Below are positions 1 through 9,797 of a stretch of DNA of 64,000 nucleotides, in pieces. The DNA is from Lachnospira pectinoschiza (lineage in GTDB: Bacteria; Bacillota; Clostridia; Lachnospirales; Lachnospiraceae). Position 1 is the stretch's first letter, and the number at the start of each line of letters is the position of its first letter. The stretch covers positions 255,708 through 319,707 of the forward strand of contig NZ_JAJCRR010000005.1 of assembly GCF_020564355.1 (NCBI RefSeq), read 5' to 3'. The notes beneath the pieces were generated by a model. It worked only from the letters and a program-made list of their open reading frames with translations. It searched no databases and was not told the origin of the DNA. A program made the translations under genes and the position numbers.

Positions 1-266
1 AGCCGGTTATTACAGAAAAGTCAATGGCAGATATGGCTGAAAAGAAATATACATTCCTTGTACATCCGGAAGCTAACAAGTCTATGGTTAAAGAGGCTGT
101 TGAAAAGATGTTTGAAGGAACAAAGGTTGCTAGAGTTAACACAATGAACAGCATTGGCAAGAAAAAGAGAAGAGGCAGAACAGTAGGTACTACTGCGAAG
201 ACTAAGAAGGCCATTGTATGGTTAACAGAAGACAGCAAAGATATTGAGATTTTTGAAGGTCTCTAA
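1..266 (+). CDS. rplW: 50S ribosomal protein L23 (5' end outside window)
   Basis: Large-subunit protein L23, which binds 23S rRNA near the exit tunnel and helps dock trigger factor and SRP. The frame is open from base 3 and begins [11 protein letters not shown], the conserved L23 N-terminal motif, so the ATG at 24 is internal and the true start lies upstream of the window. The [10 protein letters not shown] segment is the rRNA-binding loop. 87 residues are visible before the stop. First visible gene of the S10 operon, 59 nt before rplB. Confidence 0.95.
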   Translation, partial: PVITEKSMADMAEKKYTFLVHPEANKSMVKEAVEKMFEGTKVARVNTMNSIGKKKRRGRTVGTTAKTKKAIVWLTEDSKDIEIFEGL

Positions 267-325
267 AATAAAGCAGCGTTAAACGTGTAGAAAACAATAT
301 TACACACTCGAAAGGAGAGAATATA

Positions 326-1168
326 ATGGGAATTAAATCATATAACCCATATACACCTTCCAGAAGAAATATGACTGGCTCAGATTTCTCTGAAATTACA
401 AAGTCAACTCCTGAGAAGTCATTACTTGCTTCTAAGAAGAAGACTGCTGGTCGTAACAATCAGGGTAAGATCACAGTAAGACACCACGGTGGTGGAAATA
501 GACAGAAGTACAGACTTATCGACTTCAAGAGAAATAAGGAAGGCGTTCCTGCAAAGGTTATCGGTATCGAATACGATCCGAACAGAACAGCAAATATCGC
601 ATTAATCTGCTACGCAGATGGTGAAAAAGCATATATCCTTGCACCACAGGGATTAACAGACGGCATGACAGTTATGAACGGTGCTGAAGCTGAAATCAGA
701 GTTGGTAACTGCTTACCGCTTTCAGCTATTCCTGTTGGTACTCAGGTTCACAATATTGAATTATACCCTGGTAAGGGCGGACAGATGGTTCGTTCTGCCG
801 GAAACTCAGCTCAGTTAATGGCTAAGGAAGGAAAGTATGCAACATTAAGACTTCCTTCTGGCGAAATGAGAATGGTTCCTATCGTATGCCGCGCAACAAT
901 CGGTGTTGTAGGTAACGGTGACCACAACCTCATCAATCTTGGTAAAGCCGGACGTAAGAGACATATGGGTATCAGACCTACAGTTCGTGGTTCTGTCATG
1001 AACCCGAATGACCATCCACACGGTGGTGGTGAAGGTCGTGCACCGGTTGGTCGTCCAAGCCCGATGACTCCTTGGGGTAAGCCTGCTATGGGACTTAAGA
1101 CTCGTAAGAAGAAGAAACAGTCTAACAAGCTTATCATAAGAAGAAGAGACGGTAAGGCAATTAAGTAA
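326..1168 (+). CDS. rplB: 50S ribosomal protein L2
   Basis: L2 is needed for subunit association and supports the peptidyl transferase centre. The 280-residue length is normal for the family. The C-terminal [17 protein letters not shown] motif, with the conserved histidine, is present. The start ATG follows AAAGGAGAGAATATA. S10 operon gene between rplW and rpsS. Confidence 0.98.
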   Translation: MGIKSYNPYTPSRRNMTGSDFSEITKSTPEKSLLASKKKTAGRNNQGKITVRHHGGGNRQKYRLIDFKRNKEGVPAKVIGIEYDPNRTANIALICYADGEKAYILAPQGLTDGMTVMNGAEAEIRVGNCLPLSAIPVGTQVHNIELYPGKGGQMVRSAGNSAQLMAKEGKYATLRLPSGEMRMVPIVCRATIGVVGNGDHNLINLGKAGRKRHMGIRPTVRGSVMNPNDHPHGGGEGRAPVGRPSPMTPWGKPAMGLKTRKKKKQSNKLIIRRRDGKAIK

Positions 1169-1205
1169 TTGAATTTTAACAAGATTATTAAGGAGGTTTG
1201 AACCT

Positions 1206-1481
1206 ATGGCTCGTTCACTTAAAAAAGGACCATTCGCTGATGAAAGCTTACTTAAAAAGGTAGATGCGATGAACGCTTCTAACGATAAGCAGGTTATTAA
1301 GACATGGTCACGCCGTTCAACAATTTTCCCATCATTTGTTGGACATACAATCGCAGTTCATGACGGAAGAAAGCATGTGCCTGTATATGTTACAGAGGAC
1401 ATGGTAGGCCATAAGCTCGGTGAGTTCGTTGCAACAAGAACATACAGAGGACATGGCAAAGACGAGAAGAAGAGTAGATAA
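1206..1481 (+). CDS. rpsS: 30S ribosomal protein S19
   Basis: S19 sits in the head of the small subunit and forms a heterodimer with S13. It has 91 residues and opens [18 protein letters not shown], with the conserved [18 protein letters not shown] stretch. The start follows AAGGAGG. It lies 37 nt after rplB and 28 nt before rplV, in the order usual for the S10 operon. Confidence 0.98.
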   Translation: MARSLKKGPFADESLLKKVDAMNASNDKQVIKTWSRRSTIFPSFVGHTIAVHDGRKHVPVYVTEDMVGHKLGEFVATRTYRGHGKDEKKSR

Positions 1482-1509
1482 TTCAATATTTGAAAGGAGG
1501 TTTTAATCC

Positions 1510-1896
1510 ATGGCAAAAGGACATAGATCCCAGATAAAGAGAGAGAGAAATGCTGTTAAGGATACAAGACCAAGCGCAAAGTTATCTTACGCTAGAGTAT
1601 CAGTTCAGAAAGCGTGTTTTGTATTAGATGCGATCAGAGGAAAGAGCGTTGAAGAAGCACTCGCTATCGTAATGTACAATCCAAGATATGCTTCATCATT
1701 ATTAGAGAAGTTAATCAAATCAGCAGCAGCAAATGCTGAAAACAATAATGGTATGGACCCAAGTAAGTTATACATTGAAGAGTGCTATGCAAACAAAGGA
1801 CCTACAATGAAGAGAATCCACCCAAGAGCACAGGGTAGAGCTTACAGAATCGAAAAGAGAATGAGCCATATCACAGTAATTCTGAATGAGAGATAA
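1510..1896 (+). CDS. rplV: 50S ribosomal protein L22
   Basis: L22 lines the nascent-peptide exit tunnel. The conserved RGKSVEEALAIV and C-terminal PRAQGRAYRIEKRMSHI segment (beta-hairpin region where macrolide-resistance changes occur in this family) are visible. 128 residues, slightly longer at the N-terminus than the 110-residue E. coli protein. Start preceded by GAAAGGAGG. Confidence 0.97.
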   Translation: MAKGHRSQIKRERNAVKDTRPSAKLSYARVSVQKACFVLDAIRGKSVEEALAIVMYNPRYASSLLEKLIKSAAANAENNNGMDPSKLYIEECYANKGPTMKRIHPRAQGRAYRIEKRMSHITVILNER

Positions 1897-1898
1897 TT

Positions 1899-1947
1899 CG
1901 AGGTATCAATGTGTGTTATGTGCTTTGCCGCATAACATACACCCTCG
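1899..1947 (+). promoter_or_regulatory. intra-operon hairpin between rplV and rpsC
   Basis: An outer CGAGG/CCTCG pairing (1899-1903 with 1943-1947) encloses a 10-bp stem, GTGTGTTATG with CATAACATAC (1911-1920 with 1931-1940), containing one G-U pair. It lies in a 74-nt gap in an otherwise tight operon and has no U-tract, so it is more likely an RNA-processing, stability or protein-binding element than a terminator. Confidence 0.5.
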
Positions 1948-1970
1948 GGTAAAACAGAAAGGAGATTTAC

Positions 1971-2630
1971 ATGGGACAGAAAGTTAATCCTCATGGTTTG
2001 AGAGTCGGCGTTATCAAAGACTGGGACTCAAAATGGTATGCAGAAGACAACTTCGCAGATAACCTTGTAGAAGATTATAACATCAGAAAATTCCTCAAGA
2101 ACAAGTTATATGCAGCAGGAATTTCAAAAATTGAAATAGAGAGAGCTTCAGACAGAGTTAAGATTATCATCCACACAGCTAAACCGGGTGTTGTTATCGG
2201 TAAGGGTGGTGCTGAAATCGAAGCACTTAAGAAGCAGGTTGAAAAGCTTACATCTGCTAAGAGATTAAGCATCGACATCAAGGAAGTAAAAAGACCGGAT
2301 AAAGACGCACAGCTTGTTGCAGAAAATATTGCACAGCAGCTGGAAAACCGTATCTCTTTCAGAAGAGCTATGAAGTCCTGCATGGGCAGAACAATGAAGC
2401 AGGGTGCTAAGGGTATTAAGACATCTTGTTCAGGTCGTCTTGGCGGTGCTGATATGGCTCGTACAGAGTTCTATAGCGAAGGTACAATTCCTCTTCAGAC
2501 ACTCCGTGCAGATATCGATTATGGTTTTGCAGAAGCTAACACAACTTATGGTAAAGTTGGTGTTAAGGTATGGATCTATGAAGGTGAGGTACTTCCAACA
2601 AAGACAAACAAGGAAGGGAGCGATAAGTAA
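1971..2630 (+). CDS. rpsC: 30S ribosomal protein S3
   Basis: S3 lies at the mRNA entry channel and contributes to helicase activity of the ribosome. The 219-residue length is normal. It opens [13 protein letters not shown] and has the KH-domain loop [12 protein letters not shown]. The stop TAA overlaps the rplP start by one base (TAATG), so the two are translationally coupled. Confidence 0.98.
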   Translation: MGQKVNPHGLRVGVIKDWDSKWYAEDNFADNLVEDYNIRKFLKNKLYAAGISKIEIERASDRVKIIIHTAKPGVVIGKGGAEIEALKKQVEKLTSAKRLSIDIKEVKRPDKDAQLVAENIAQQLENRISFRRAMKSCMGRTMKQGAKGIKTSCSGRLGGADMARTEFYSEGTIPLQTLRADIDYGFAEANTTYGKVGVKVWIYEGEVLPTKTNKEGSDK

Positions 2631-3067
2631 TGTTACTACCTAAGAGAGTGAAACATCGTAGACAGTTCCGTGGTTCAATGGCTGGTAAGGCTACAAGAGG
2701 CAACAAGATTACAAATGGTGAATATGGTATCGTTGCAACAGAACCATGCTGGATTAAGTCAAATCAGATAGAAGCAGCCCGTATTGCTATGACACGTTAT
2801 ATCAAGCGTGGCGGTAAAGTATTTATTAAAATTTTCCCAGATAAGCCGGTAACAGGTAAGCCTATCGGTGTTCGAATGGGTAAAGGTAAAGGTAACTTGG
2901 AGTGCTGGGTAGCAGTAGTTAAACCTGGACGTGTAATGTTTGAAATTTCAGGTGTCCCTGAAGAAACTGCAAGAGAAGCGTTACGTCTTGCAACACACAA
3001 ACTCCCTTGCAAGTGTAAGGTAGTTTCACGTGCAGACTTAGAAGGCGGTGATAACAGTGAAAATTAA
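2630..3067 (+). CDS. rplP: 50S ribosomal protein L16
   Basis: L16 helps form the A-site tRNA pocket of the large subunit. It has 145 residues and starts [15 protein letters not shown]. The conserved [20 protein letters not shown] segment is present. The ATG shares its A with the rpsC stop. Its end overlaps the start of rpmC. Confidence 0.98.
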   Translation: MLLPKRVKHRRQFRGSMAGKATRGNKITNGEYGIVATEPCWIKSNQIEAARIAMTRYIKRGGKVFIKIFPDKPVTGKPIGVRMGKGKGNLECWVAVVKPGRVMFEISGVPEETAREALRLATHKLPCKCKVVSRADLEGGDNSEN

Positions 3068-3257
3068 TAAATATGTAGAAGATTTAAAGGCAAAATCAGC
3101 TGCAGAATTAAACGAAGAATTAGTAGCTGCTAAAAAGGAACTTTTCAATTTAAGATTTCAGAACGCAACAAATCAGTTGGAAAATACAAGCAGAATCAAA
3201 GAAGTAAGAAAGAATATTGCTAGAATCCAGACTGTAATTGCTCAGAAGAATGCATAA
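3057..3257 (+). CDS. rpmC: 50S ribosomal protein L29
   Basis: L29 is a two-helix protein at the exit-tunnel rim, next to L23. GTG codons at 3048 and 3057 are both possible starts. The one at 3057 ([10 protein letters not shown], 66 aa) is preferred because GGCGGTGA lies at the right distance and it gives the usual family N-terminus. It overlaps rplP by 11 nt. The conserved [19 protein letters not shown] core is present. Confidence 0.95.
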   Translation: MKINKYVEDLKAKSAAELNEELVAAKKELFNLRFQNATNQLENTSRIKEVRKNIARIQTVIAQKNA

Positions 3258-3284
3258 TTTATTCCTAAGAAAGGAGAATTGGCT

Positions 3285-3542
3285 GTGGAAGAGAGAAATT
3301 TAAGAAAGACTCGAACAGGCAGAGTTGTAAGCAACAAGATGGATAAGACAATCGTTGTTGCAGTAGAAGACAACGTAAAGCATCCACTTTACAATAAAAT
3401 CGTTAAGAGAACATACAAGTTAAAAGCTCACGATGAAAACAATGAATGTTTAATCGGTGATGTTGTTAAGGTAATGGAAACCAGACCTTTATCTAAGGAT
3501 AAGAGATGGAGATTAGTTGAAATTATCAGCAGAGCTAAATAA
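3285..3542 (+). CDS. rpsQ: 30S ribosomal protein S17
   Basis: S17 is an early-binding OB-fold protein of the 30S body. The conserved [17 protein letters not shown] and [15 protein letters not shown] segments are visible. A TTG at 3279 is in frame but only 2 nt from AAGGAG; the GTG at 3285 has 8-nt spacing and is the preferred start (85 aa). Confidence 0.95.
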   Translation: MEERNLRKTRTGRVVSNKMDKTIVVAVEDNVKHPLYNKIVKRTYKLKAHDENNECLIGDVVKVMETRPLSKDKRWRLVEIISRAK

Positions 3543-3590
3543 TTTTAATAAGTTAGAATTAAAATTGATATTACTGAAAGGGGTAGTATT

Positions 3591-3959
3591 ATGGTACAAC
3601 AGGAAACCAGACTTAAGGTTGCTGATAACACAGGTGCTAAAGAAATTCTTTGCATCAGAGTTATGGGTGGCTCAACAAGAAGATATGCAAATATCGGTGA
3701 TGTTATTGTCGCTACTGTTAAAGAAGCAACACCAGGCGGCGTTGTTAAAAAGGGCGATGTTGTTAAGGCCGTAGTCGTACGTACTGTAAAGGGCGCACGC
3801 CGTAAAGACGGTTCATATATTAGATTTGATGAAAATGCTGCAGTAATTATTAAAGATGACAAGACTCCTAGAGGAACTCGTATCTTTGGACCAGTAGCAA
3901 GAGAGTTAAGAGATGCACACTTCATGAAGATTGTATCTCTGGCTCCGGAAGTATTATAG
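3591..3959 (+). CDS. rplN: 50S ribosomal protein L14
   Basis: L14 is a 122-residue beta-barrel protein that forms inter-subunit bridges and is the docking site of the silencing factor RsfS. It starts [17 protein letters not shown], the family hallmark. The start follows AAAGGGG. rplX begins 11 nt after the stop. Confidence 0.98.
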   Translation: MVQQETRLKVADNTGAKEILCIRVMGGSTRRYANIGDVIVATVKEATPGGVVKKGDVVKAVVVRTVKGARRKDGSYIRFDENAAVIIKDDKTPRGTRIFGPVARELRDAHFMKIVSLAPEVL

Positions 3960-3970
3960 GAGGTGCCACA

Positions 3971-4282
3971 ATGTCAGCTGTAAGAATTAAGAAGGGCGAT
4001 ACTGTTAAGGTTATCGCAGGAAAAGACAAAGGCAAAGAAGGCAAAGTAATGTCTATCAATGCAAAGAACCATACAGCATTAGTTGAGGGCGTAAACATGG
4101 TAACAAAGCATGCGAAGCCAAGCGCAGCTAATCAGCAGGGTGGAATTCTCCACCAGGAAGCGCCAATCGATATTTCTAATATCATGTATGTCGTAAAAGG
4201 CAAGACAACAAAGATTGGCTACGAATTTAAGGACGGAAAGAAAGTTCGTGTTGCAAAGGCAACTGGCGAAGTTATTGATTAA
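3971..4282 (+). CDS. rplX: 50S ribosomal protein L24
   Basis: L24 is one of the assembly-initiating large-subunit proteins. It carries an N-terminal KOW motif ([20 protein letters not shown]), with normal length at 103 residues. The SD TAGGAGG overlaps the rplN stop codon. The gene order rplN-rplX-rplE is standard for the spc operon. Confidence 0.98.
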   Translation: MSAVRIKKGDTVKVIAGKDKGKEGKVMSINAKNHTALVEGVNMVTKHAKPSAANQQGGILHQEAPIDISNIMYVVKGKTTKIGYEFKDGKKVRVAKATGEVID

Positions 4283-4304
4283 TACAGGAAGGAGGCAATA
4301 AATT

Positions 4305-4844
4305 TTGAGTAGACTTAGAGAGTTATACGATAACGAAATTACAAAGAAGATGACAGAAAAGTTCGGTTACAAGAATCCGATGATGGTTCCGAAGATCGAC
4401 AAGATTGTAATCAACATGGGCGTTGGTGAAGCAAAGGAAAATTCAAAGCTTCTCGATGCTGCAGTTAAGGAAATGGAAACAATTTCAGGTCAGAAAGCAG
4501 TTCTTACAAGAGCAAAGAATTCAATTGCTAACTTCAAGTTAAGAGAAGGTCAGGCAATCGGTTGTAAGGTTACACTTCGTGGTGAGAAGATGTATGAATT
4601 CTTAGACAGACTTGTAAACCTTGCATTACCTCGTGTACGTGACTTCAGAGGCGTAAGCGCTGATTCATTCGACGGCAGAGGAAACTATGCATTAGGTATC
4701 AAAGAGCAGATTATCTTCCCGGAAATCGAATATGATAAGATTGACAAGGTCAGAGGTATGGATGTAATCATTACAACAACCGCTAAGACTGATGAAGAAG
4801 CTCGTGAATTGTTGAGAATGTTCAACATGCCATTCAAGAAATAA
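4305..4844 (+). CDS. rplE: 50S ribosomal protein L5
   Basis: L5 binds 5S rRNA and contacts P-site tRNA. It has 179 residues and contains the [14 protein letters not shown] and [17 protein letters not shown] motifs. The start is a TTG at 4305 preceded by GAAGGAGG at suitable spacing; no ATG with an SD lies nearby. An rplE start with a rare codon inside a strongly expressed operon is worth noting but common in this group. Confidence 0.97.
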   Translation: MSRLRELYDNEITKKMTEKFGYKNPMMVPKIDKIVINMGVGEAKENSKLLDAAVKEMETISGQKAVLTRAKNSIANFKLREGQAIGCKVTLRGEKMYEFLDRLVNLALPRVRDFRGVSADSFDGRGNYALGIKEQIIFPEIEYDKIDKVRGMDVIITTTAKTDEEARELLRMFNMPFKK

Positions 4845-4862
4845 TAATAGGAGGGAAATTCA

Positions 4863-5048
4863 ATGGCTAAGACTTCAATGAAGATTAAGCAGCAGAGAGC
4901 ACCTAAGTTCTCTACAAGAGAGTATTCTCGTTGTAGAATCTGTGGACGTCCACATGCTTATTTAAGAAAATACGGAATCTGCAGAATTTGCTTCCGTGAA
5001 TTAGCATACAAAGGTCAGATTCCAGGTGTGAAGAAAGCATCTTGGTAA
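4863..5048 (+). CDS. rpsZ: 30S ribosomal protein S14, zinc-binding type Z
   Basis: S14 is a small head protein of the 30S subunit. The 61-residue length and two CxxC pairs ([20 protein letters not shown]) identify the zinc-binding short form, in contrast to the zinc-independent about 100-residue form. Located between rplE and rpsH as in other Firmicutes. Start preceded by TAGGAGGG. Confidence 0.97.
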   Translation: MAKTSMKIKQQRAPKFSTREYSRCRICGRPHAYLRKYGICRICFRELAYKGQIPGVKKASW

Positions 5049-5063
5049 GATGAAAATCGTACA

Positions 5064-5131
5064 GCATTAAAGAGAGATACGGCGTATGCCGTGTTCCTTT
5101 AATGCAAACCATTTAACGTAGTCCTGCAAAG
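5064..5131 (+). promoter_or_regulatory. two hairpins in the rpsZ-rpsH gap
   Basis: The 119-nt gap before rpsH holds a long hairpin. Its arms GCATTAAAG and CTTTAATGC (5064-5072 with 5097-5105) enclose an inner ACGGC-GTAT-GCCGT stem. A second small hairpin, CCTGC-AAA-GCAGG, follows at 5119-5131. Neither has a U-tract. Position directly before the S8 gene makes an autogenous binding site possible, but no S8 rRNA-mimic motif was recognised. Confidence 0.5.
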
Positions 5132-5167
5132 CAGGAAACCGGTGAATTTTAAGGAGGATATAAAAAA

Positions 5168-5563
5168 ATGACAGATCCAATCGCAGATATGCTTACAAGA
5201 ATCCGTAATGCTAACACAGCAAAGCATGATACAGTTGATGTACCATCATCAAAGATGAAGCTTTCCATCGCTAAGATTCTCTTAGACGAAGGTTATATCA
5301 AGGCTTACGAACTCGTTGATAACGGTAACTTCAAGGATATCCATATCACATTAAAGTATGGTAAGGATAAGAACGAAAAGATTATTTCCGGACTGAAGAG
5401 AATTTCTAAGCCAGGTCTTCGTGTTTACGCAAGCAAGGACGAACTGCCAAAGGTTCTCGGTGGACTCGGTATTGCTATTATTTCAACAAACCAGGGTGTA
5501 GTTACTGACAAGGAAGCTAGAAAGCTTAATGTTGGTGGCGAAGTACTCGCTTTCGTTTGGTAG
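5168..5563 (+). CDS. rpsH: 30S ribosomal protein S8
   Basis: S8 binds the central domain of 16S rRNA and is the translational repressor of the spc operon in E. coli. It has 131 residues and opens [16 protein letters not shown]. The C-terminus GGEVLAFVW is canonical. Start after AAGGAGGATATAAAAA. It is preceded by an unusually long hairpin-bearing gap. Confidence 0.98.
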   Translation: MTDPIADMLTRIRNANTAKHDTVDVPSSKMKLSIAKILLDEGYIKAYELVDNGNFKDIHITLKYGKDKNEKIISGLKRISKPGLRVYASKDELPKVLGGLGIAIISTNQGVVTDKEARKLNVGGEVLAFVW

Positions 5564-5593
5564 TTTATTCATAAAATTTAGGAGGTGCACGGC

Positions 5594-6136
5594 ATGTCAC
5601 GTATAGGAAAAATGCCTATCGCTATCCCGGCAGGCGTTACTGTTGAGATTGCAGAAAATAATAAAGTGACTGTAAAAGGTCCTAAGGGAACTCTTGAAAG
5701 AGTTTTACCTTCAGAAATGGACATTAAAATGGAAGGTTCTGAAATCGTTGTTTCAAGACCGAATGACTTAAAGAAAATGAAGTCATTACATGGATTAACA
5801 AGAACATTAATTAACAACATGGTAATCGGTGTAACAGAAGGTTACGAAAAGAAGCTCGAAGTTAACGGTGTAGGTTACAGAGCTCAGAAGCAGGGTAAGA
5901 AGTTAGTATTATCTTTAGGTTACTCTCATCCGGTTGAAATGGAAGATCCGGAAGGACTTGAAACAGTTCTCGATGGTCAGAACATCATCGTTGTTAAGGG
6001 TATTGATAAAGAAAAAGTTGGCCAGTATGCTGCTGAAATCAGAGCAAAGAGAGCTCCGGAACCTTACAAGGGCAAGGGTATTAAGTATGCTGATGAAGTT
6101 ATCAGACGTAAAGTCGGTAAGACTGGTAAGAAATAA
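5594..6136 (+). CDS. rplF: 50S ribosomal protein L6
   Basis: L6 binds 23S rRNA helix 97 near the factor-binding site. The start ATG at 5594 ([15 protein letters not shown], 180 aa) is chosen over an upstream in-frame GTG at 5585 that lies inside the GGAGGTG ribosome-binding site. The C-terminal [11 protein letters not shown] signature is present. It follows rpsH by 30 nt. Confidence 0.97.
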   Translation: MSRIGKMPIAIPAGVTVEIAENNKVTVKGPKGTLERVLPSEMDIKMEGSEIVVSRPNDLKKMKSLHGLTRTLINNMVIGVTEGYEKKLEVNGVGYRAQKQGKKLVLSLGYSHPVEMEDPEGLETVLDGQNIIVVKGIDKEKVGQYAAEIRAKRAPEPYKGKGIKYADEVIRRKVGKTGKK

Positions 6137-6154
6137 TTAAAGGAGTGAACAAAA

Positions 6155-6523
6155 ATGGTTAGTAAGAAGTCAAGAGCAGTAGTTCGTGAAAATAAACATA
6201 GAAGATTACGTAATCGTTTCAGTGGTACTGCAGCAAGACCACGTTTAGCTGTGTTTAGAAGCAATAATCATATGTACGCTCAGATTATTGACGATACAGT
6301 TGGAAAGACACTTGTTTCAGCATCTACACTTGATAAGGAAGTTAAGGCTGAATGTGAAAAGACAAATAACGTTGATGCAGCTGCAGTAGTTGGTACAGTT
6401 GTTGCTAAGAGAGCGTTAGAAAAAGGTATCACAACTGTTGTCTATGATAGAGGCGGTTTTGTATATGAAGGAAAAGTAAAAGCATTGGCAGAGGCAGCTA
6501 GAGAAGCTGGCCTTGAATTCTAG
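6155..6523 (+). CDS. rplR: 50S ribosomal protein L18
   Basis: L18 delivers and binds 5S rRNA together with L5. It has 122 residues with the [19 protein letters not shown] motif and the C-terminal [20 protein letters not shown] signature. It lies 18 nt downstream of rplF and 18 nt upstream of rpsE in the spc operon. Confidence 0.98.
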   Translation: MVSKKSRAVVRENKHRRLRNRFSGTAARPRLAVFRSNNHMYAQIIDDTVGKTLVSASTLDKEVKAECEKTNNVDAAAVVGTVVAKRALEKGITTVVYDRGGFVYEGKVKALAEAAREAGLEF

Positions 6524-6541
6524 GCAGAAGGGAGATACAGT

Positions 6542-7051
6542 ATGAAACGTACAATAATTGATGCTAGTCAGTTAGAATTAAATGATAATGTAGTATCAAT
6601 CAAGCGTGTAACAAAGGTTGTAAAGGGTGGTCGTAACTTCCGTTTTGCAGCACTCGTAGTTGTCGGAGATGGCAACGGACACGTTGGCGCAGGTGTTGGT
6701 AAGGCAGCTGAAATTCCTGAAGCTATCCGCAAGGGAAAAGAAGATGCCATTAAGCATTTAGTAGAGGTTCCAATCGATGAGAACGGTTCAGTTCCACATG
6801 ATTTCATCGGTAAATTCGGAGGCGCTACTGTATTATTAAAGAGAGCTCCAGAAGGTACTGGTATTATCGCTGGTGGTCCTGCTCGTTCAGTTCTTGAACT
6901 TGTAGGTATCAAGAATATCCGTACAAAGTCACTCGGCTCTAACAATAAGCAGAACGTTGTTCTTGCAACAATCGCCGGCCTTCAGGCAATGAAGACACCG
7001 GAAGAAGTAGCAAGACTTCGTGGTAAATCTGTAGAAGAAATTTTAGGTTAA
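6542..7051 (+). CDS. rpsE: 30S ribosomal protein S5
   Basis: S5 has a double-stranded-RNA-binding fold and helps with translational accuracy and mRNA entry. It has 169 residues and contains [21 protein letters not shown] and the [19 protein letters not shown] signature. The SD is AAGGGAG. A 46-nt gap with a small hairpin (GCTGCG 7064-7069 with CGCGGC 7077-7082) separates it from rpmD. Confidence 0.97.
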   Translation: MKRTIIDASQLELNDNVVSIKRVTKVVKGGRNFRFAALVVVGDGNGHVGAGVGKAAEIPEAIRKGKEDAIKHLVEVPIDENGSVPHDFIGKFGGATVLLKRAPEGTGIIAGGPARSVLELVGIKNIRTKSLGSNNKQNVVLATIAGLQAMKTPEEVARLRGKSVEEILG

Positions 7052-7097
7052 TTGATTGATAGCGCTGCGGGTTTGACGCGGCAGACGGAGGTTGAAA

Positions 7098-7283
7098 ATG
7101 GCTGATAAGAAGTTAAGAATAACTTTAGTAAAGTCACCAATCAGTGCGATTCCGAAGCATAGAAGAACCGTTGAAGCTATGGGACTCAACAAGATGCATA
7201 AGACAGTTGAACTTCCAGACAACGCTTCAACAAGAGGACAGATTCAGCAGATTGGTTATATGTTAAAGGTAGAAGAAATCTAA
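7098..7283 (+). CDS. rpmD: 50S ribosomal protein L30
   Basis: L30 is a small large-subunit protein (61 aa) with the typical ITLVKSPISAIPKHRRTVEA sequence. The ATG at 7098 has 6-nt spacing to GGAGG. An in-frame TTG at 7092 directly abuts the SD and is rejected. Spc operon member between rpsE and rplO. Confidence 0.96.
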   Translation: MADKKLRITLVKSPISAIPKHRRTVEAMGLNKMHKTVELPDNASTRGQIQQIGYMLKVEEI

Positions 7284-7309
7284 TAAAATTTGAATAAGGA
7301 GGTGCAATG

Positions 7310-7750
7310 ATGGATTTATCTAATTTAAGACCTGCAGAAGGTTCAGTAAAGAGCGATAATTTCAGAAGAGGTCGTGGACACGGTTCAGGAAACGGTAAGA
7401 CAGCCGGTAAGGGACATAAGGGTCAGAAGGCTCGTTCAGGAGCTCCAAGATTAGGCTTCGAAGGTGGCCAGATGCCATTATACAGAAGAATTCCTAAGAG
7501 AGGTTTCAAGAACAGAAACCGTCTGGAAATCGTAGCAATCAACATCAGTGCATTAGAAAAGTTTGATAATGGTGCTGACGTAACAGTTGATACATTAATC
7601 GAATCAGGAATCGTTAAGAATCCTAAGGATGGCGTAAAGATTCTTGGTAACGGCGAACTCACAAAGAAGCTCAACGTAAAGGCTAACGCTTTCAGTGCTT
7701 CAGCAAAGGAAAAGATTGAGGCGCTCGGCGGAACCTGCGAGGTGATCTAA
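7310..7750 (+). CDS. rplO: 50S ribosomal protein L15
   Basis: L15 is a late-assembly large-subunit protein. Tandem ATGs lie at 7307 and 7310; the second ([14 protein letters not shown], 146 aa) matches the family N-terminus and has better spacing to AAGGAGG. The glycine- and basic-rich N-terminal extension ([20 protein letters not shown]) is typical. The stop overlaps the secY ATG (TAATG). Confidence 0.96.
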   Translation: MDLSNLRPAEGSVKSDNFRRGRGHGSGNGKTAGKGHKGQKARSGAPRLGFEGGQMPLYRRIPKRGFKNRNRLEIVAINISALEKFDNGADVTVDTLIESGIVKNPKDGVKILGNGELTKKLNVKANAFSASAKEKIEALGGTCEVI

Positions 7751-9072
7751 TGTTAAAAACACTGGTCAACGCATTCAAGAATAAAGACATTCGAAAAAAA
7801 TTGCTTTATACATTAATGATGCTTGTTGTAGTAAGAATAGGAAGCTTGCTTCCTATTCCTGGTGTTGATACGGAATATTTTAGTACGCTTTTGAGCGATA
7901 TTACTAGCGGCGACATGAGTTATCTTAATGCGTTTACAGGTGGTTCATTTGAAAAAATGTCCCTGTTCGCATTGAGCATAACACCATACATTACTTCTTC
8001 CATTATTATGCAGCTTCTTACAATTGCGATTCCAAAGCTGGAAGAAATGCAGAAAGAGGGAGAGGACGGCAGGAAGAAAATTGCTTCCATTACAAGATAT
8101 GTCACACTCGGTCTTGCTTTAGTTGAAAGTATTGCCATGGCTATCGGATTCGGCAGACAGGGACTCATCAAAGACTATAAAGACATGAGTACATTGCATT
8201 ATGTGACATCTATTATTGTAGTTATCGCAGTACTTACGGCTGGTTCTGCTTTACTGATGTGGATTGGTGAAAGCATTACTGAAAATGGTGTTGGTAATGG
8301 TATTTCAATCGTACTTTTGATTAATATCATTTCAGGTATGCCAAGTGACTTTGCAACACTTTACAATACATTTGTAGCATCTAAGACAATTGCAAGAGGT
8401 GTTCTTGCCGCTGCAATTATCTTGGCAATTTTACTTGCTGTAGTAGTTTTAGTTTGCTTTTTACAGGACGGCGAAAGACGAATCCCTGTACAGTATTCAC
8501 AGAAGATTACAGGCAGAAGATCAATGGGCGGACAGTCTACCCATATTCCGCTGAAAGTGAATACAGCAGGCGTTATGCCGATTATTTTTGCATCATCCCT
8601 GATGCAGTTCCCTGTTATTATAGCGCAGCTTTTCTCAAGCACAACACATGAGTGGGCGAAGTACTTAAGCTCATCTTACTGGTGCAGAGTTGCAGCACCG
8701 AAATATTCATTAGGATTACTGTTATATGTTGTATTAATTGTTGTATTTGCATATTTTTATACATCTATTACATTCAATCCGGTGGAAGTTGCTGACAACA
8801 TGAAAAAAGCCGGTGGTGTGATTCCTGGTATTACACCGGGTAAATCAACCAGCGAATATTTGAATAACATTTTAAATTACATTGTATTTATTGGTGCAAT
8901 CGGTCTGATGATTATTGCATTAATTCCAATTTTGTGTTCCGGTTTCTTTAATGCCAGCGTATCGTTTGGCGGAACATCTATCATCATTATTGTTGGTGTT
9001 GTTCTTGAAACTTTAAAGCAGATTGAAGCACAGATGTGTAATCGTTATTACAAAGGATTTTTAAGCGAATAA
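7750..9072 (+). CDS. secY: Sec translocon subunit SecY
   Basis: Central channel of the Sec translocase, ten membrane helices, plasma membrane. It has 440 residues, normal for the family. Starts [20 protein letters not shown]; the plug-region GGSFEKMSLFALSITPYI and the cytoplasmic loop QDGERRIPVQY needed for SecA and ribosome contacts are visible. Coupled to rplO by a TAATG overlap. Its motor SecA is encoded at 42390 in this window. Confidence 0.98.
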   Translation: MLKTLVNAFKNKDIRKKLLYTLMMLVVVRIGSLLPIPGVDTEYFSTLLSDITSGDMSYLNAFTGGSFEKMSLFALSITPYITSSIIMQLLTIAIPKLEEMQKEGEDGRKKIASITRYVTLGLALVESIAMAIGFGRQGLIKDYKDMSTLHYVTSIIVVIAVLTAGSALLMWIGESITENGVGNGISIVLLINIISGMPSDFATLYNTFVASKTIARGVLAAAIILAILLAVVVLVCFLQDGERRIPVQYSQKITGRRSMGGQSTHIPLKVNTAGVMPIIFASSLMQFPVIIAQLFSSTTHEWAKYLSSSYWCRVAAPKYSLGLLLYVVLIVVFAYFYTSITFNPVEVADNMKKAGGVIPGITPGKSTSEYLNNILNYIVFIGAIGLMIIALIPILCSGFFNASVSFGGTSIIIIVGVVLETLKQIEAQMCNRYYKGFLSE

Positions 9073-9145
9073 TTAAAACGATATGACTTGCCTGGTGTAT
9101 TCGCTGGGCGAGTCGTTTGTCTATATAAGGAAGGGTATGAAAAAA

Positions 9146-9790
9146 ATGAAAATCATTATGTTAGGTGCTCCTGGTGCCGGTAAAGGTACACAGGCTAAGA
9201 AGATTGCTGAGAAATATACAATTCCGCATATTTCTACAGGAGATATTTTCAGAGCAAATATTAAGAACAACACAGAACTCGGACAGAAGGCAAAGACTTA
9301 TATGGATAAGGGTGAGCTGGTACCGGACGAACTGGTTGTTGATTTAATTATGGACAGATTCAAAGAAGCAGACTGTGCAAACGGTTATGTATTAGATGGA
9401 TTCCCACGTACAATTCCACAGGCAGAAGCACTCGACAAAGCCCTTGCCGCAAATGGTGAAAAAGTGGATTTCGCAATTAATGTTGAAGTTCCGGACGAAA
9501 ACATCATCAACAGAATGTCAGGCAGACGTGCATGTGTAGGCTGCGGAGCAACTTACCACATCAAGTACAATCCGACAAAGGTAGAAGGTATCTGCGATGC
9601 CTGCGGCGAAAAGCTGATTTTAAGAGATGATGATAAGCCGGAAACCGTAAAGAACAGACTTTCTGTATATCATGAACAGACACAGCCGTTGATCGACTAC
9701 TATGCAAAGAAGAACGTTTTAGCAGAAGTAGACGGAACAAAGGATATGGAAGATGTATTTAATGATATCGTAACGATATTAGGAAAGTAG
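9146..9790 (+). CDS. adk: adenylate kinase
   Basis: Interconverts 2 ADP with ATP and AMP in the cytoplasm. The ATG at 9146 gives [19 protein letters not shown] and 214 residues, the usual long form; an ATG at 9137, closer to GGAAGG, would add three residues. P-loop [12 protein letters not shown]-binding [13 protein letters not shown], and a four-cysteine zinc LID (CVGC and CDAC) are present. Standard neighbour of secY and map. A GACTTGCC/GGGCGAGTC hairpin lies in the 5' gap. Confidence 0.96.
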   Translation: MKIIMLGAPGAGKGTQAKKIAEKYTIPHISTGDIFRANIKNNTELGQKAKTYMDKGELVPDELVVDLIMDRFKEADCANGYVLDGFPRTIPQAEALDKALAANGEKVDFAINVEVPDENIINRMSGRRACVGCGATYHIKYNPTKVEGICDACGEKLILRDDDKPETVKNRLSVYHEQTQPLIDYYAKKNVLAEVDGTKDMEDVFNDIVTILGK

Positions 9791-9797
9791 TGAAGCA

